In this document: piece after piece, positions 36,501-45,927 of the stretch
Numbering within the stretch: the first letter of the stretch is position 1
Layout of the letters: each line of letters starts with the position of its first letter
NCBI GenBank assembly: GCA_036937835.1
Contig: CM072869.1
Span: 8,902,001-8,966,000, forward strand
Direction of reading: 5' to 3'
DNA from: Pampus argenteus
Lineage: Eukaryota; Chordata; Actinopteri; Scombriformes; Stromateidae
Length of the DNA stretch: 64,000 bases
Translations under genes and position numbers: made by a program
The notes under the pieces: model-generated
Seen by the model: the letters and a program-made list of their open reading frames with translations, nothing else
Databases searched by the model: none
What the model was told of the DNA's origin: nothing

Positions 36501-39500
36501 AGAGTCTACAACCCCACCCACAACACCTCCTGCTACAACTGAAGGTCCAACAACAGCCACAGAATCTACAACCCCACCCACGAAACCTCCTACTACAACT
36601 GCAGGTCCAACAACAACCACAGAGTCTACAACCCCACCCACAACACCTCCTGCTACAACTGAAGGTCCAACAACAGCCACAGAATCTACAACCCCACCCA
36701 CGAAACCTCCTACTACGACTGAACGTCCAACAACAACCACAGAATCTACAACCCCACACACTAAACCTCCTACTACAACTGAAGGTCCAACCACAACCAC
36801 AAAATCTACGACACCAGCCACCAAACAACCTACTACGACTGAAGGTCCAACAACCACAGAATCTACAACCCCACCCACTAAACCTCCTACTACAACTGAA
36901 GGTCCAAACACAACCACAAAATATACGCCAGCCACCAAACCTCCTACTACAACTGAAGGTCCAACCACAACAACACAATCTACCACTATACCTACCAAAC
37001 CTCCTACTACGGCTGAAAGAACAACCATAAAATCTACAAAGCCACCCACCAATCCTCCTACTACAACTGAAACACCAATTAAGAATTGCTCCGAATGGAA
37101 TGTAGCTGTAAGTATCTTAATGTATCTAGCATGTCTAATTATACTATGTATGCTATCAGATATAGAATGTATTTTTTAACACTACACATTTTTAGGTTTT
37201 GTTATATACTTTAAAATGACTGATTTGCCCATGTTTTTCTTTTTATATCAGCAAAACGAAACCTTCTTCTTATGCAACTGCACCATGGCAAGATGCATTG
37301 AGAACAATATAATTGAAATTATTCCATATAAATGTCCACCCCTTGAGAATATCACTTGTACCAATGGAAAGAAACCTGTTCTTGTGTATGATGAGCACCG
37401 CTGCTGCCAACATTATGCTTGTGACTGTAAGCCATTCAGTGGTTAAAATGATAAATGATGAAATTGTTCACTTGTATCTTTCTTTAAAATAAATTTTAGA
37501 TTATAACTTTATACTTTTTTGTTTCTTTTCAGGTGTATGTGAAGGCTGGGGAGATCCTCATTATGTCACATTTGATGGATTCTACTACAGTTATCAAGGA
37601 AACTGTACTTATGTCTTAATGGAAGAGATGTCACCAAAACATAATTTAAAGATTTATATTGATAATGTCTTTTGTGACCCCAATGAAGATGTTTCCTGTC
37701 CACGATCAATAATTATATTATATGAATTGCAAGTTATCACACTCAAGAATCGTAATCTTATTGGAGGAGCACAATTGGAGGTAACAATACATGTCATGAC
37801 TGTCTGACTTTGAATCTGACTGGAGACTAGGTGTGTGTGACAGGTGTGTGGGTGTGTTGCTGTGTGCTTGCGTGTCCCCATTTGTCCTTTCTGCCAGGTT
37901 TGGTGGAAGTATCCTCTGCCTCTGACACACCTGCATCCCATCAGCCTGTTTGACAATCTCCTTTCACGGCACACTATTTAAGATCTGCCCAGCGTTCTAA
38001 TCCTTGCTGGATTGTTGTGTATCTCTGAGTTCTGACCTGTCTCTGCTGTAATCCTGAACTGTTTTGAAAGTCCGTGCCACCCCCTGGATAACCCTGCCTG
38101 GACTTCAACAACTTTTTGTTCAATAAACTTTGTCACTGTCGCATGTTTGCCATAGTCAGAGCCGGAAGCCGCTTCAACCAACTTAAGGAAACCTGGCAGA
38201 AAGGACAAGTGGGGACAGACAAGCAAACAGCAACACACCCACACACCTGTCACTCACACAAAGTCAAAGTCAGACAGTCATGACAATACAAAAACTTGAA
38301 GCAGATTATTAATGTCAATGTAGATGGAATAGAATGGTCAATCATTGTCTTTTTGTCATAACATATCTATATATTTCAATTTTTTTTACCTTTAGGCACA
38401 GAACAATGGAGAAAGTCTGAAACTACCTTATTCACAACATGGTGTGAAGATCATGAATTCTGGCATTACCTTGGTCTTGGAGATATTTCACATAGAAGTT
38501 GTCATTACATTTGGAATAACTGGCTTCACTGTGACCCTTCCCTATAAATACTTTGGCAACAACACACAGGGCCATTGTGGTAAGATCATCTTTCACTTGT
38601 GGCCACATTGTTAAATCATTAGTTCGAGGTACGACTATAATACTAATAACTATTTTGTGACTCTGCTGACAGGAACATGCAACAACAACCAGGCTGATGA
38701 CTGCAAGTTACCTGGAGGCCAGCTGGTGGAGAGTTGTGCTGTAATGGCTGACTATTGGTTAGCAAATGATATTTCCAAAGCTAATTGCCAGGTACCACCT
38801 GTACCCCCTACCACCATACCTGAACCCTCACCAAACCAAACTCCATGCAAGCCAGATTCCATTTGTGATCTTCTTAAGAGCAGGTAGACATTCTTTAATC
38901 AGTGTATTAGCTCTTATTTGTCCCTATAACCTTTTTTTTTTTTTTTTTTTTACTGCTTTTTGCATTTTGTCATTGAGGTTTTGATTTGTGTTTTACTCCA
39001 ACAGTGTCTTTGCAGAGTGCCATCCCTTTGTCACTCCTGACAAATTCTACCAAGGTTGTGTTTTTGATAGCTGCCATGTTTCCAATCCAGTAGTCGAGTG
39101 CACAAGTTTGCAGACTTATGCTGCAGCCTGTGCACAGGCTGGAGTTTGCCTGCACTGGAGGAACCACACCAAACTGTGTGGTAAGCACTGCCCATTGTTT
39201 TATTGTGAACGTTATGATTGGTGTAATCATGAGGGGCAATTCATGTTTTTACTTTTGTCTAACACACATTGAACAGGCTGTTGAACATTTTATTATATAC
39301 AGTATATATGTAGTATGTAAAACCAACTATATTGAGTTATTTTCCCAGCCAGTGACTGCCCATCAAACAAAGTTTACCAGCCATGTGGTCCTGCAGAACA
39401 GCCAACCTGTGAAGACAAGTAGGTTTCAACAAAAATGAATTGTCTTCATATTAAGGTTTATTGTGCACATTTTTCCTAAGATTCCTATGGAATCATAATG

Positions 39501-41871
39501 GACAATGGCAACAAATATTTCTTGAAAAATTGACAAATTTGTGGTGATGAGTGGAGTAGCATACAATATATCAAATCAATTTTCTTGTAATTTTTGTTCT
39601 TGATTATTGTATTTTACAGTTATAATGAACCAACCATGAACTTCACAGCTGAGGGCTGCTTTTGTCCTGATGGAATGAAACTCTTCAGCAAAGAGTCCAG
39701 GATATGTGTTGATAAGTGTGGTGAGCGTTGTGTATATCCTCTCGTCTTATCATTAAGTTGATTATATCATATCACTCATTAAGTCCTATGGAACTGCTAA
39801 TTTTTCACAATGCTTATTTTCAACAGGATGTCTTGATCCTGATAACATTCCACGTGAGGTGAGCAAAGTCTTCTCATTGTTCAGTCCAATTCAACCAACC
39901 TGCATCGTTTACTGATTCCAAGAGACAATTTGGTCACTGCTTTGGTTTAATCTTTCAGATCAATGAAAGGTTTGAGTACAAATGTCAAAACTGTATCTGT
40001 GAGGAGTCCACCAAGACTGTGACTTGCAAGCCTAAGGCGTGCCCGACATCACATATAACACAGTGCATTGATCCAGGTTTTGCTCTTGTCAACCGAACAA
40101 ATCCATCAGACCCCTGCTGTTCTGAACTTATCTGTGGTAAGAGATGTTCAGAATGTTTTCAGAGTGCTATATAGTTATATTGATTCTTAAAGATGTCTGT
40201 TAACTATTAATATCACCATTAATATCATCTTCACAGAATGTCAATTCAACACTTGCCCAGTCAACATCATGACATGTGCAGCTGGACATCAGCTAATTGT
40301 TAATGTTCCAGAGGGAAAATGCTGTCCAGAACACACATGTGGTGAGTGCTTGAATTCACATTTTGAATTCATTAGAAAATAAATGACAATAGTGACAATT
40401 TAGCATGATTTTCAATGACTTGCCTCGTCTTATTCAATTCTAGAGCCTAAAAGAGTTTGTGTCCACAAAGACATTGAATACCAGGTAAATAAGTTGTTGA
40501 AAGAGTTTTTTACATAATTTATTAAAATATCACTTTTGTCTTTCAGTTATTTCTGCTGCACTTTAAGTTCTATATGGCTAAAAACTGAACACATTTCCTC
40601 TTTATTTGCTAGCCTGGTGCTTCAGTTCCTGGGAATGCATGTCAGGATTGTACCTGCATCAATGAAGTGGACCCCAGGTCCGGTCTATACAAAATAACTT
40701 GTGACTTTCAGCAATGTGAAGAAAATTGTGACAAGGTATGAGAAATTACATTATTTTCATGTACATGAAACATACAAGGGTGAACTCATAAAACTGGATT
40801 TGGCAACTCATTCCTCTCTTTTTCATAGGGTTATGAATATGTGATGAGGAATTCAGATAAATGCTGTGGAAGTTGTGTTCAGACACACTGTATCTTAAAT
40901 ATTAATGATACCAAACAATACATGAAGGTAAGTTGGATCATTTATGTTGACTGTGACTTTACATGCTCATGTTTAATAGCCGAAAGTTTTTTAGTATTGT
41001 GATATATGCATGTGCGTCTGCTCTTCAGCAAGGAGAAACCTGGTCACCACCTAGGAATAAGTGTGAGTTTTACACCTGTGTTAAGAGTGGTGAGACTTTC
41101 ACAACCATTAGTTCACGCATTGTCTGCCCGCCATTCCAGGAGAACAACTGCCAACCTGTAAGTTATAGATAGATCGATATACCTTATTAATCCCAACACT
41201 GGGAAATTAACTTTGACTTTCAACAAATTCATCTGAAACGTGTGATGCCCCCCCCCCCCCCCCCCCCCTCCTCAGGATACAATTCAAACTGCAGCAAATG
41301 GCTGTTGTAAAATCTGTAAGTATTTGTGACTTTGTGACATTTTCTTTACATTTGAATAGAAGGTAAATACATAATAGAAGTTAATTGTGTGCCTATTTTG
41401 AAAAGGTGTGGAGAGGGAGAAGGCCTGCAAGTTAGATTCCATGAAAACCTACATTAAGCACAAGGGCTGTCAGTCTGAAGTGGAGGTAGATCTTCCATAT
41501 TGTGAAGGATCCTGCAACACTTTCAGCAGGTAAGGATGATGATATATGAGTCACAAACTCATTAAAATGTAGAATGTCATGCTGTTAAAATTGCTTTGGC
41601 CTGGTTTGTAAATATTTCAAGTTACGTTATTTATTTTATTAATCCTGCCTCTGTTTTCTTCAGGTACTCTGAAGCAGCAGGTACTATGCACCATTCTTGC
41701 TCCTGCTGTAAGGAGACACGTCACACCAATCGCACTGTTGACTTGCTTTGTCTGAATGGAGAAGTGGTTCCTCACACATATACCCATGTGGAAGAATGTG
41801 GCTGTAGCCACACAGACTGCGTCGCTGCAGGACAACCATCTCGCAAAAGGCGAAGCTTCAAAGTAGTGTAA
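19751..41871 (+). CDS. muc2: Gene 2: complete MUC2-type gel-forming mucin
   Basis: 43 exons: 19751-19826, 20057-20312, 20399-20513, 20730-20820, 20945-21072, 21163-21379, 21766-21891, 22009-22123, 22224-22374, 22487-22600, 22695-22764, 22871-23008, 23492-23653, 23800-23894, 23978-24104, 24212-24467, 24594-24646, 24735-24838, 24942-25093, 25218-25356, 25647-25757, 25853-26032, 26388-26627, 26741-26897, 27334-27462, 28001-37107, 37252-37426, 37533-37780, 38396-38579, 38673-38883, 39005-39180, 39349-39418, 39620-39720, 39827-39858, 39959-40136, 40237-40341, 40444-40484, 40613-40735, 40829-40927, 41029-41157, 41276-41315, 41406-41529, 41664-41871. Total 14,853 nt, 4,950 codons plus stop, no frame break. 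Order is signal peptide, D1, D2, D'D3, CysD, a long PTS domain, VWD4, C8, TIL, VWC, knot. The third C8 reads CDTGGDCECFCSAVAAYAQ, a strongly MUC2-like stretch. Secreted intestinal-type mucus polymer. Confidence 0.9.
20057..22123 (+). CDS. muc2: Gene 2 D1 assembly exons (VWD1-C8-TIL)
   Basis: Exons 20057-20312 to 22009-22123, about residues 26-374. VWD1 begins SSICSTWGREHFKTFDGDVY and includes CGLCGDFNG, the CxxC-type motif implicated in mucin multimerisation. An acidic linker (DEPLQEVPDSC) follows, then C8-1 with CVQDMCGC, and TIL1 with CPFNMVYEE and GCFCPPG. The exon ending at 20820 uses a GTTGGT donor, unusual at +3, but both flanking phases require it. Confidence 0.88.
21531..21573 (+). 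repeat. (TA)n microsatellite
   Basis: About 21 TA dinucleotides in the intron between C8-1 and TIL1 of gene 2. Likely polymorphic. Confidence 0.97.
22224..24467 (+). CDS. muc2: Gene 2 D2 assembly exons (VWD2-C8-TIL2)
   Basis: Exons 22224-22374, 22487-22600, 22695-22764, 22871-23008, 23492-23653, 23800-23894, 23978-24104 and 24212-24467 (about residues 375-745). VWD2 contains HVTTFDGKTFTFHGDCYYTL and GLCGNYN, followed by EGTAATFANSWK. C8-2 has HWCALL and CNCEKSEACLCA; TIL2 has CPASQTF and DGCSCSEGLYLDENG. The donor at 22375 (AAG|GTGAAT) was chosen over an earlier GTGGAA four codons upstream because it fits consensus. That choice adds VERK and is the least certain junction here. Confidence 0.85.
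24594..27462 (+). CDS. muc2: Gene 2 D'D3 assembly exons
   Basis: Exons 24594-24646 through 27334-27462 (about residues 746-1167). They encode TIL' and E' (CPSPKVFFNCS, GCRCPLGFVDDG, CNTCTCKSGKWEC), VWD3 with GSGHYTTFDQQIYGFQGHCAYV, NVPCGTTGTTCSKTV and VCGLCGDFDG, C8-3 with CECFCSAVAAYAQ, and TIL3 with FCDYYNNYNECSWHY. In MUC2 and VWF this region forms the interdimer disulfides that make polymers. Exons 25853-26032, 26388-26627 and 27334-27462 have the same lengths as their gene 3 counterparts. Confidence 0.88.
28001..37107 (+). CDS. muc2: Gene 2 giant CysD/PTS exon (9,107 bp)
   Basis: Starts GCYPVCPDDKPIFDEKN (TIL3 end), then a short Cys module CGCFYNGTRYDENEVIYN to CYYAICINATVIFGNETC, then Thr/Pro repeats from about 28200. 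It has a single CysD (28594-28896) and about 8.2 kb of further repeat, ending NCSEWNVA before GTAAGT at 37108. In gene 3 the equivalent linker is spread over three exons and is about 45 residues longer, so this exon looks like a fusion with loss of the intervening module. All 3,035 codons are open, with acceptor phase 1 and donor phase 0. Confidence 0.9.
28594..28896 (+). other. CysD (WxxW) domain, gene 2 (single copy)
   Basis: 101 residues with WTDW and the same Cys frame as the gene 1 copies. Diagnostic differences include PSIDKSDWE, PKKIECRSTRAPNMSF versus PTIDNSDWE, PKEIDCRSTIAPNMPF in gene 1. Confidence 0.93.
28897..32270 (+). repeat. PTS repeat type 1, gene 2
   Basis: 60-bp units, consensus GPTTTTKSTTPPTEPPTTTQ, as in gene 1, with QAP and STGP variants. 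It contains a 381-bp local duplication, seen by comparing 29883-30143 with 30264-30524; a third, diverged copy starts near 31600. Confidence 0.92.
31921..33942 (+). repeat. 1,011-bp tandem duplication across the PTS type boundary
   Basis: Two blocks starting at 31921 and 32932 share unit order and nearly all bases. Each contains the change from type 1 to type 2 repeats. The second copy lacks one short stretch near 33717, and the end of the duplicated segment is approximate. 1,011 bp is 337 codons, so the frame is kept. Confidence 0.85.
32271..37083 (+). repeat. PTS repeat type 2 (charge-swapped), gene 2
   Basis: 60-bp units, consensus GPTTTTESTTPPTKPPTTTE. The Lys and Glu positions of the type 1 unit are exchanged, mostly through single A/G changes (AAA to GAA and back). 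Variants include PATKPP and TEGPTTEGP insertions. A type 1-like run is interposed at about 32899-33280 by the 1,011-bp duplication, and a non-repeat island lies at about 34050-34200. Confidence 0.9.
37252..38579 (+). CDS. muc2: Gene 2 exons for pre-VWD4 segment and VWD4
   Basis: Exons 37252-37426, 37533-37780 and 38396-38579, each identical in length to gene 1 (175, 248 and 184 bp). They encode LCNCTMARC, GWGDPHYVTFDG with GDPH at 37550-37561, and TVTLPYKYFGNNTQGHCG. The last intron is enlarged by a 494-bp insertion absent from gene 1. Confidence 0.88.
37792..38285. mobile_element. 494-bp insertion with about 105-bp inverted ends (solo LTR-like or MITE)
   Basis: It begins TGTCATGACTGTC and ends with the reverse complement GACAGTCATGACA. 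The inverted similarity extends with mismatches for about 105 bp on each side. It is flanked by a 5-bp direct repeat ATACA (37787-37791 and 38286-38290), and gene 1 lacks the insertion at the same intron position. TG...CA ends, a 5-bp duplication, an internal CTATTTAAG and an AATAAA favour a solo LTR of a gypsy-type element. The long inverted ends would instead suit a foldback or MITE. Confidence 0.75.
38673..39858 (+). CDS. muc2: Gene 2 exons for C8 and TIL domains
   Basis: Exons 38673-38883, 39005-39180, 39349-39418, 39620-39720 and 39827-39858, all the same lengths as in gene 1. The proteins are near-identical over this stretch; one visible change is FTAEGC for FTIEGC. The intron before 39005 has a poly-T expansion that gene 1 lacks. 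Confidence 0.88.
39959..41315 (+). CDS. muc2: Gene 2 VWC-module exons
   Basis: Exons 39959-40136, 40237-40341, 40444-40484, 40613-40735, 40829-40927, 41029-41157 and 41276-41315, same phases and lengths as in gene 1. Differences are single residues such as KTVTCKPK for KTVNCKPK and SGLYKI for SGLFKI. Confidence 0.88.
41248..41268 (+). repeat. C homopolymer before an acceptor, gene 2
   Basis: About 21 C in the intron just upstream of the acceptor at 41275; gene 1 has 11. It falls in the polypyrimidine-tract position of the splice site. Confidence 0.9.
41406..41871 (+). CDS. muc2: Gene 2 C-terminal cystine-knot exons and stop
   Basis: Exons 41406-41529 and 41664-41871. The protein is identical to gene 1 as far as I can compare by eye, including HSCSCCKE, ECGCSHTDC and the tail SRKRRSFKVV. 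This is the expected dimerisation domain of a secreted mucin. Confidence 0.9.
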
Positions 41872-41972
41872 TTGAAAATTTGTATGGAAAGTTCTTCCCA
41901 TATTGTCCTAACAATCATTAAATATCTGACATTGTAATTGTCATTATAGAGAGAATATTTATCAATTGATCA

Positions 41973-41978
41973 AATAAA
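41973..41978 (+). promoter_or_regulatory. Polyadenylation signal, gene 2
   Basis: AATAAA 102 bp after the stop, in the same context as gene 1. Confidence 0.7.
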
Positions 41979-42379
41979 AAGATGCATCTCTGTTCATGTC
42001 TTATCTTTTCTATTGTCTTGTGCAAATTCAAAACACATGTTGGTGTCTGATCCAGCTTGATCAACAGATAGAAATAGAATATTAGAGTGGCACCCAGAAA
42101 CATCGCCAGACTTCAAACATACTTAGTCATAAAATCAGCTGCTAAAACAAGGTGATTCAAAATAAAAGTGCATATCATTGAGCATATCATTGTAAACTAG
42201 GACTCAGCCTATAGTGCAGTTACAGTAAACCATTGTTTACACTTTCCTTTTCTTAAGTTTCTTTTGAACGCACTAGCAGTCAGGTTGTACTGCTCTTCTT
42301 TATTCACCAGAGGCTTATCAACCCAGTCTATGAAAGGATGAACATGAACCTGTTGAACAGTCGAGCCAACCTAATAGCC
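41979..42379. other. Gene 2 3' flank
   Basis: Homologous to the gene 1 3' flank up to about 42118, then unique sequence to the hAT remnant. No gene seen. Confidence 0.6.
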
Positions 42380-42873
42380 TACTTATTTCCTTTGAGCCAG
42401 TTACTCAAACAGACAAGCCTGTTGACATGTTCAGATAACAAGGAAGCTCGTTTTTTTCTGAACAACATGTCCAGACAGGGAAAACAATCTTTCAGAGGGT
42501 ACTGATGTAGCGGGTGTTGCTAAGTACTTGCGTGCAAGGCAGGCCATCTCACTGTGCGACGCTTAATGTGACATTGTCCTCCTCTTCATCAGACGAAGAC
42601 TCATGTGCAAGCATGAGAGCTGGTTTCTTCTTAGCCGGCTCAGGCGCGATTTGGTTATCTGGCTGTGCAGGCTGTGTGGCATTGTGGGGCGCGCTAATTG
42701 TTTTGTTTCCGGTTTACAGCTGGATCCTGTAGCTTTTCTAACGTGGCCACAGCAGTAAAAAAAAAAAAAATTAACACAGGTCACAAAGAGCGTTAATCTC
42801 GCGTTAAAAAAAAAAACGACGTTAAATTGTTTTGAACTAACGCGTTAATAACGCAATATTTTTGACAGCACTA
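42380..42873 (-). mobile_element. hAT-superfamily transposon remnant
   Basis: Read on the minus strand, the 42873 end starts TTAGTGCTGTCAAAA and continues through AACGCGTTA-type repeats characteristic of a fish hAT terminus. Further in, it encodes the C-terminal dimerisation motif of hAT transposases (ARKYLATPATSVPSERLFS), then VNRL-like sequence with frame breaks. The other terminus and the catalytic core are gone. This is a dead fragment. Confidence 0.75.
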
Positions 42874-43245
42874 ATATTTATTAATACTAATAATTTCAGT
42901 TTTTGATTTCACAGTTGCACTTCAGCCTTTTACAAATCTATTAATATACGACTGTTAGTAAAATTTTTGGGGTTTTGGATTAACACTTAAAAAATTATTA
43001 AAATTATTATTTATTCATCTGAAACTTTTTGTGCCAAAGATACTCAGTATACGTAATAAAATACAGCAAATGTACTGTATACTCAGTATATACAGTAAAC
43101 TGTATATATAATAATACTCTACATATTAACATGTAAGAATAACAAACAATACATACACAGTACAATATATACACATAAATAATTTTAGCAAGGTGCAAAG
43201 TACAAATGGTACCATCCATCAACAGAAGTGCGGGGTACTGATTTG

Positions 43246-44040
43246 TTATATATTATATATGTCAGGCCGGGACTCAAACAGGCTCCTTCCACAGGTTCGT
43301 GGAAGGCTGGGCTCTGGTTCCTTGGCAACAGGCTCGGGCCAGGGGGTCGGGCTTGACATTCTGGAAGAAAGAGAAAACGAAAAGCGGTAAAAATAAAAAA
43401 GGGCCCACCTTGCCTGGCGAGAATTCAATCTTTTGGCTTTACGTATGTATTCCAAGTTCTTATGGTCGTACAATAAAGCCCAGGAAGGAGATGGTGTGGG
43501 CATGAAACTCACTCTTCTCAGCTTTTACATCTTGTACAGCTTGTTTTCTAACAGTTGTTGGAGGACCTGCGTTACATGTTTTTTTTTGTCTCTAAATCTG
43601 GGGAGTAAATGAGAATATCGTCCATATATCGTCATGAGGGGCAGGGGGTAACGATTCTTTATGGTGATGGCGTTTAGGGGGCTGTAATCAATGCATGGCC
43701 TAAGAGATCTGTCCTTTTTCCCCACAAAGAAAAAACCGGCCCCTGCTGCTGACGAGGAAGGACCAATTAGCCCCGCCCTCAGCGATGACTCAATGTACTC
43801 CTTCATGGTTGCCCTCTCCGGACCGGAGATGGAGTACAACCAGCCCTTGGGAAAAGGGGAGCCAGGAATCAAGTCTATTGCGCAGTCATAAGGCCGGTGG
43901 GGAGGAAGTGACGTGGCCTTGGATTTGTTAAATACCTCCTTGAGGTGGTGGTAGATTAGAAAGTATGAATAGGAATTAACCTTGGCAGGTAAGTTCTCCT
44001 GTGGCATTCAGTGGTGTATAAAGACAGGCTTATAGGTGGT
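43246..44040 (-). mobile_element. Ty3/gypsy pol fragment, internally deleted
   Basis: On the minus strand an open frame at 43525-44007 carries the start of a gypsy reverse transcriptase: HLKEVFNKSKATSLPPHRPY, FVGKKDRSLRPCIDYSPLN and NRYPLPL. It then jumps to the region normally after the catalytic box (VLQQLLENKL). Further along, 43246-43520 includes LEYIRKAKRLNSRQARWALF from the RNase H/connection region. The RT catalytic block and most of pol are deleted. No LTRs were identified. Confidence 0.75.
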
Positions 44041-45488
44041 GAGAGGTATTGCACATGGAGTGCACAAGTTTGAGTAACATCCTTCACTCAGAACACAACG
44101 GTAACATTATGGATCATCCCTCCCCTTTGTTTACAATTTTTTCTGTCTGGTGCCCATATTTGTTATGTGGAATTTTACACACGTCATACCCAGACTACAA
44201 GGAAGAACTGGTTCAGGTTTATTGCATAGACTATATCTTTATTTTTTCATTTGTCATTTGTAAAGCATTTATAGTATTAATCATTTGCCATATTTTTGAT
44301 TAATCTGTTTTTAATCACATCCATAACTTTCTAGAACACCATGCCTCGAACATTTTTTAAACAAAGCTTCAGAACTAAACCAATAATCAATTTGTGGATG
44401 TGAATGGCACCAAAAGTTAAACTGTAATAAAAAATATTCACTTATATCACAGGCAGAAAATGGAAAGCATTTCTAAAAAAGACAGTCTACAGGCACATTA
44501 GCGGTGCTGTTGTTGAGCAGGTGAAAAATTGGGAGATCACCAAAGTTATTATAATTCATCCTGAGGGGAACATGAATGTCTGTTGAGCTATTTAATTTGA
44601 TTAAAACCACATGGAGCTGCATGTTGGTAGTACACGAAGAGTCAAGGGGTCACTAGGAGATCGTTATGATGTGATATGATCTTCTGGGCACCATGAATAT
44701 AAACACAAATGACAATCCATTCAATAGTTTTGAGAGATATTTTGGATATTTTTCTGGGCCGTGATGCATCAACCATCCTGAGAGCTATACCACTAGCACA
44801 GCTAAAAATCATAAAGGAAAGCGAATCTCACAAATTATATTGTTCTTACCACACTTTTCACTTGTCATAATCTCATTTTCTTTCTTTCAGTGTGTACTGT
44901 ACCAACAATTTTACCTAGTAAGGAAAAGCGGTCATGCAAGACTGTCAATAAACTCGCCTGTAAGTCTTTGGCAAATGTTTGGTCAATGTATGGTCCAGTG
45001 ATTTATCAATGTACCATAAAAATCCTTTGTCCTGCAGATATGGAGGCATATCTCACATCTTAAATGCCTTGCTTCAGTGAGAAAAGTACACAACACACAG
45101 TTTATGTATACATAATCTTTAACCAAAACAGTATCATAATCAAAGCATTTCAATGATTCATCAACCGCAACTGTATGGCAGATGACTTTATGACTTTTAC
45201 AATTTAAAATATTTATCTTTCTTATAGGATATATGTTAATGTTTACTAAAGATTACCATCAGAAAAGAGCTATAAAGAACATGGGCATGATTGATAGGAT
45301 GCTTTATGTGAAAACTATGGATCAATTGTTATTATAAGCAACCTCTTCATGGGTGTGATCTAAACCACAAAGATTGACGCCCTCTCTTTTTCCCCTCCTT
45401 AAGTGCAAACACCCTATAACATTGGTAGTATCATACCATTTGGCTCAACCATCTCTCTGAGGACAGACTACTCATGAGAACAGCCAGA
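44041..45488. other. Intergenic sequence upstream of gene 3
   Basis: AT-rich sequence with no recognised exon or element. It should include the gene 3 promoter. Confidence 0.55.
45413..45419 (+). promoter_or_regulatory. Possible TATA box, gene 3
   Basis: CTATAAC about 75 bp upstream of the ATG, with a pyrimidine-rich stretch before it. It would give a short 5' UTR. Motif and distance only. Confidence 0.3.
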
Positions 45489-45927
45489 ATGCCACTTGAC
45501 TGGGTGATATCATGGCTCGAACTCTGCCTTGGACTATCTACAATAACCAGTGGTATGTATACTGACTGTTACAAATAGAGTTGCATATATATATGCTTTG
45601 ATCAAACCCTATCCAAACGTATTGTGGTATAGTGTCTATCAAGTACAAAGGACCCTATTCTGGAAAGAAAATTTGATAAAACTAATATAAAGTGGAATTT
45701 TGTCACGTATAAACATAATCTGTTTTTGTTTTACAATATGGTAACAAAAAGATTGAAGTAGAAATTCTCATCAGATGTTTTCAGTGTTATATCAGGGTCT
45801 GATGTTCCTCTCCAATAAGTAGAGGGTTCTTGGCTATCTCTAACTGAACGGAACTAATCAATGTAAAATGTCTTTATTCTCTTTTAAGTCATGGGCCAGG
45901 CAGTGACCAAAATGCCAATAATTACAG
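45489..45927 (+). CDS. Gene 3 exons 1-2: signal peptide and N-terminal spacer
   Basis: ATG at 45489 opens MPLDWVISWLELCLGLSTIT, a plausible leader, with a GTATGT donor at 45553 in phase 1. The 39-bp second exon (45889-45927) adds VMGQAVTKMPIIT and joins VWD1 in frame. An alternative ATG at 45511 is out of frame with exon 2. Small first exons with no domain are hard to place by eye, so this start is moderately certain. Confidence 0.65.

Noticed and set aside
32236..36978. Minus-strand Cys/Trp/Arg/Phe-rich open frames opposite gene 2 repeats
   Set aside because: Another antisense frame of the same 60-bp unit, not a Cys-rich peptide gene.
34092..37052. 986-codon open frame on the minus strand (Val/Gly-rich), and many similar ones opposite the mucin repeats
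   Set aside because: They arise because the A/C-rich Thr/Pro minisatellite has no stops in several frames. Their periodicity mirrors the sense repeat and there is no start context or domain.
44890..44961. Exon-like segment with AG...GTAAGT borders upstream of gene 3
   Set aside because: The reading frames give no leader or domain and do not join gene 3 exons convincingly.
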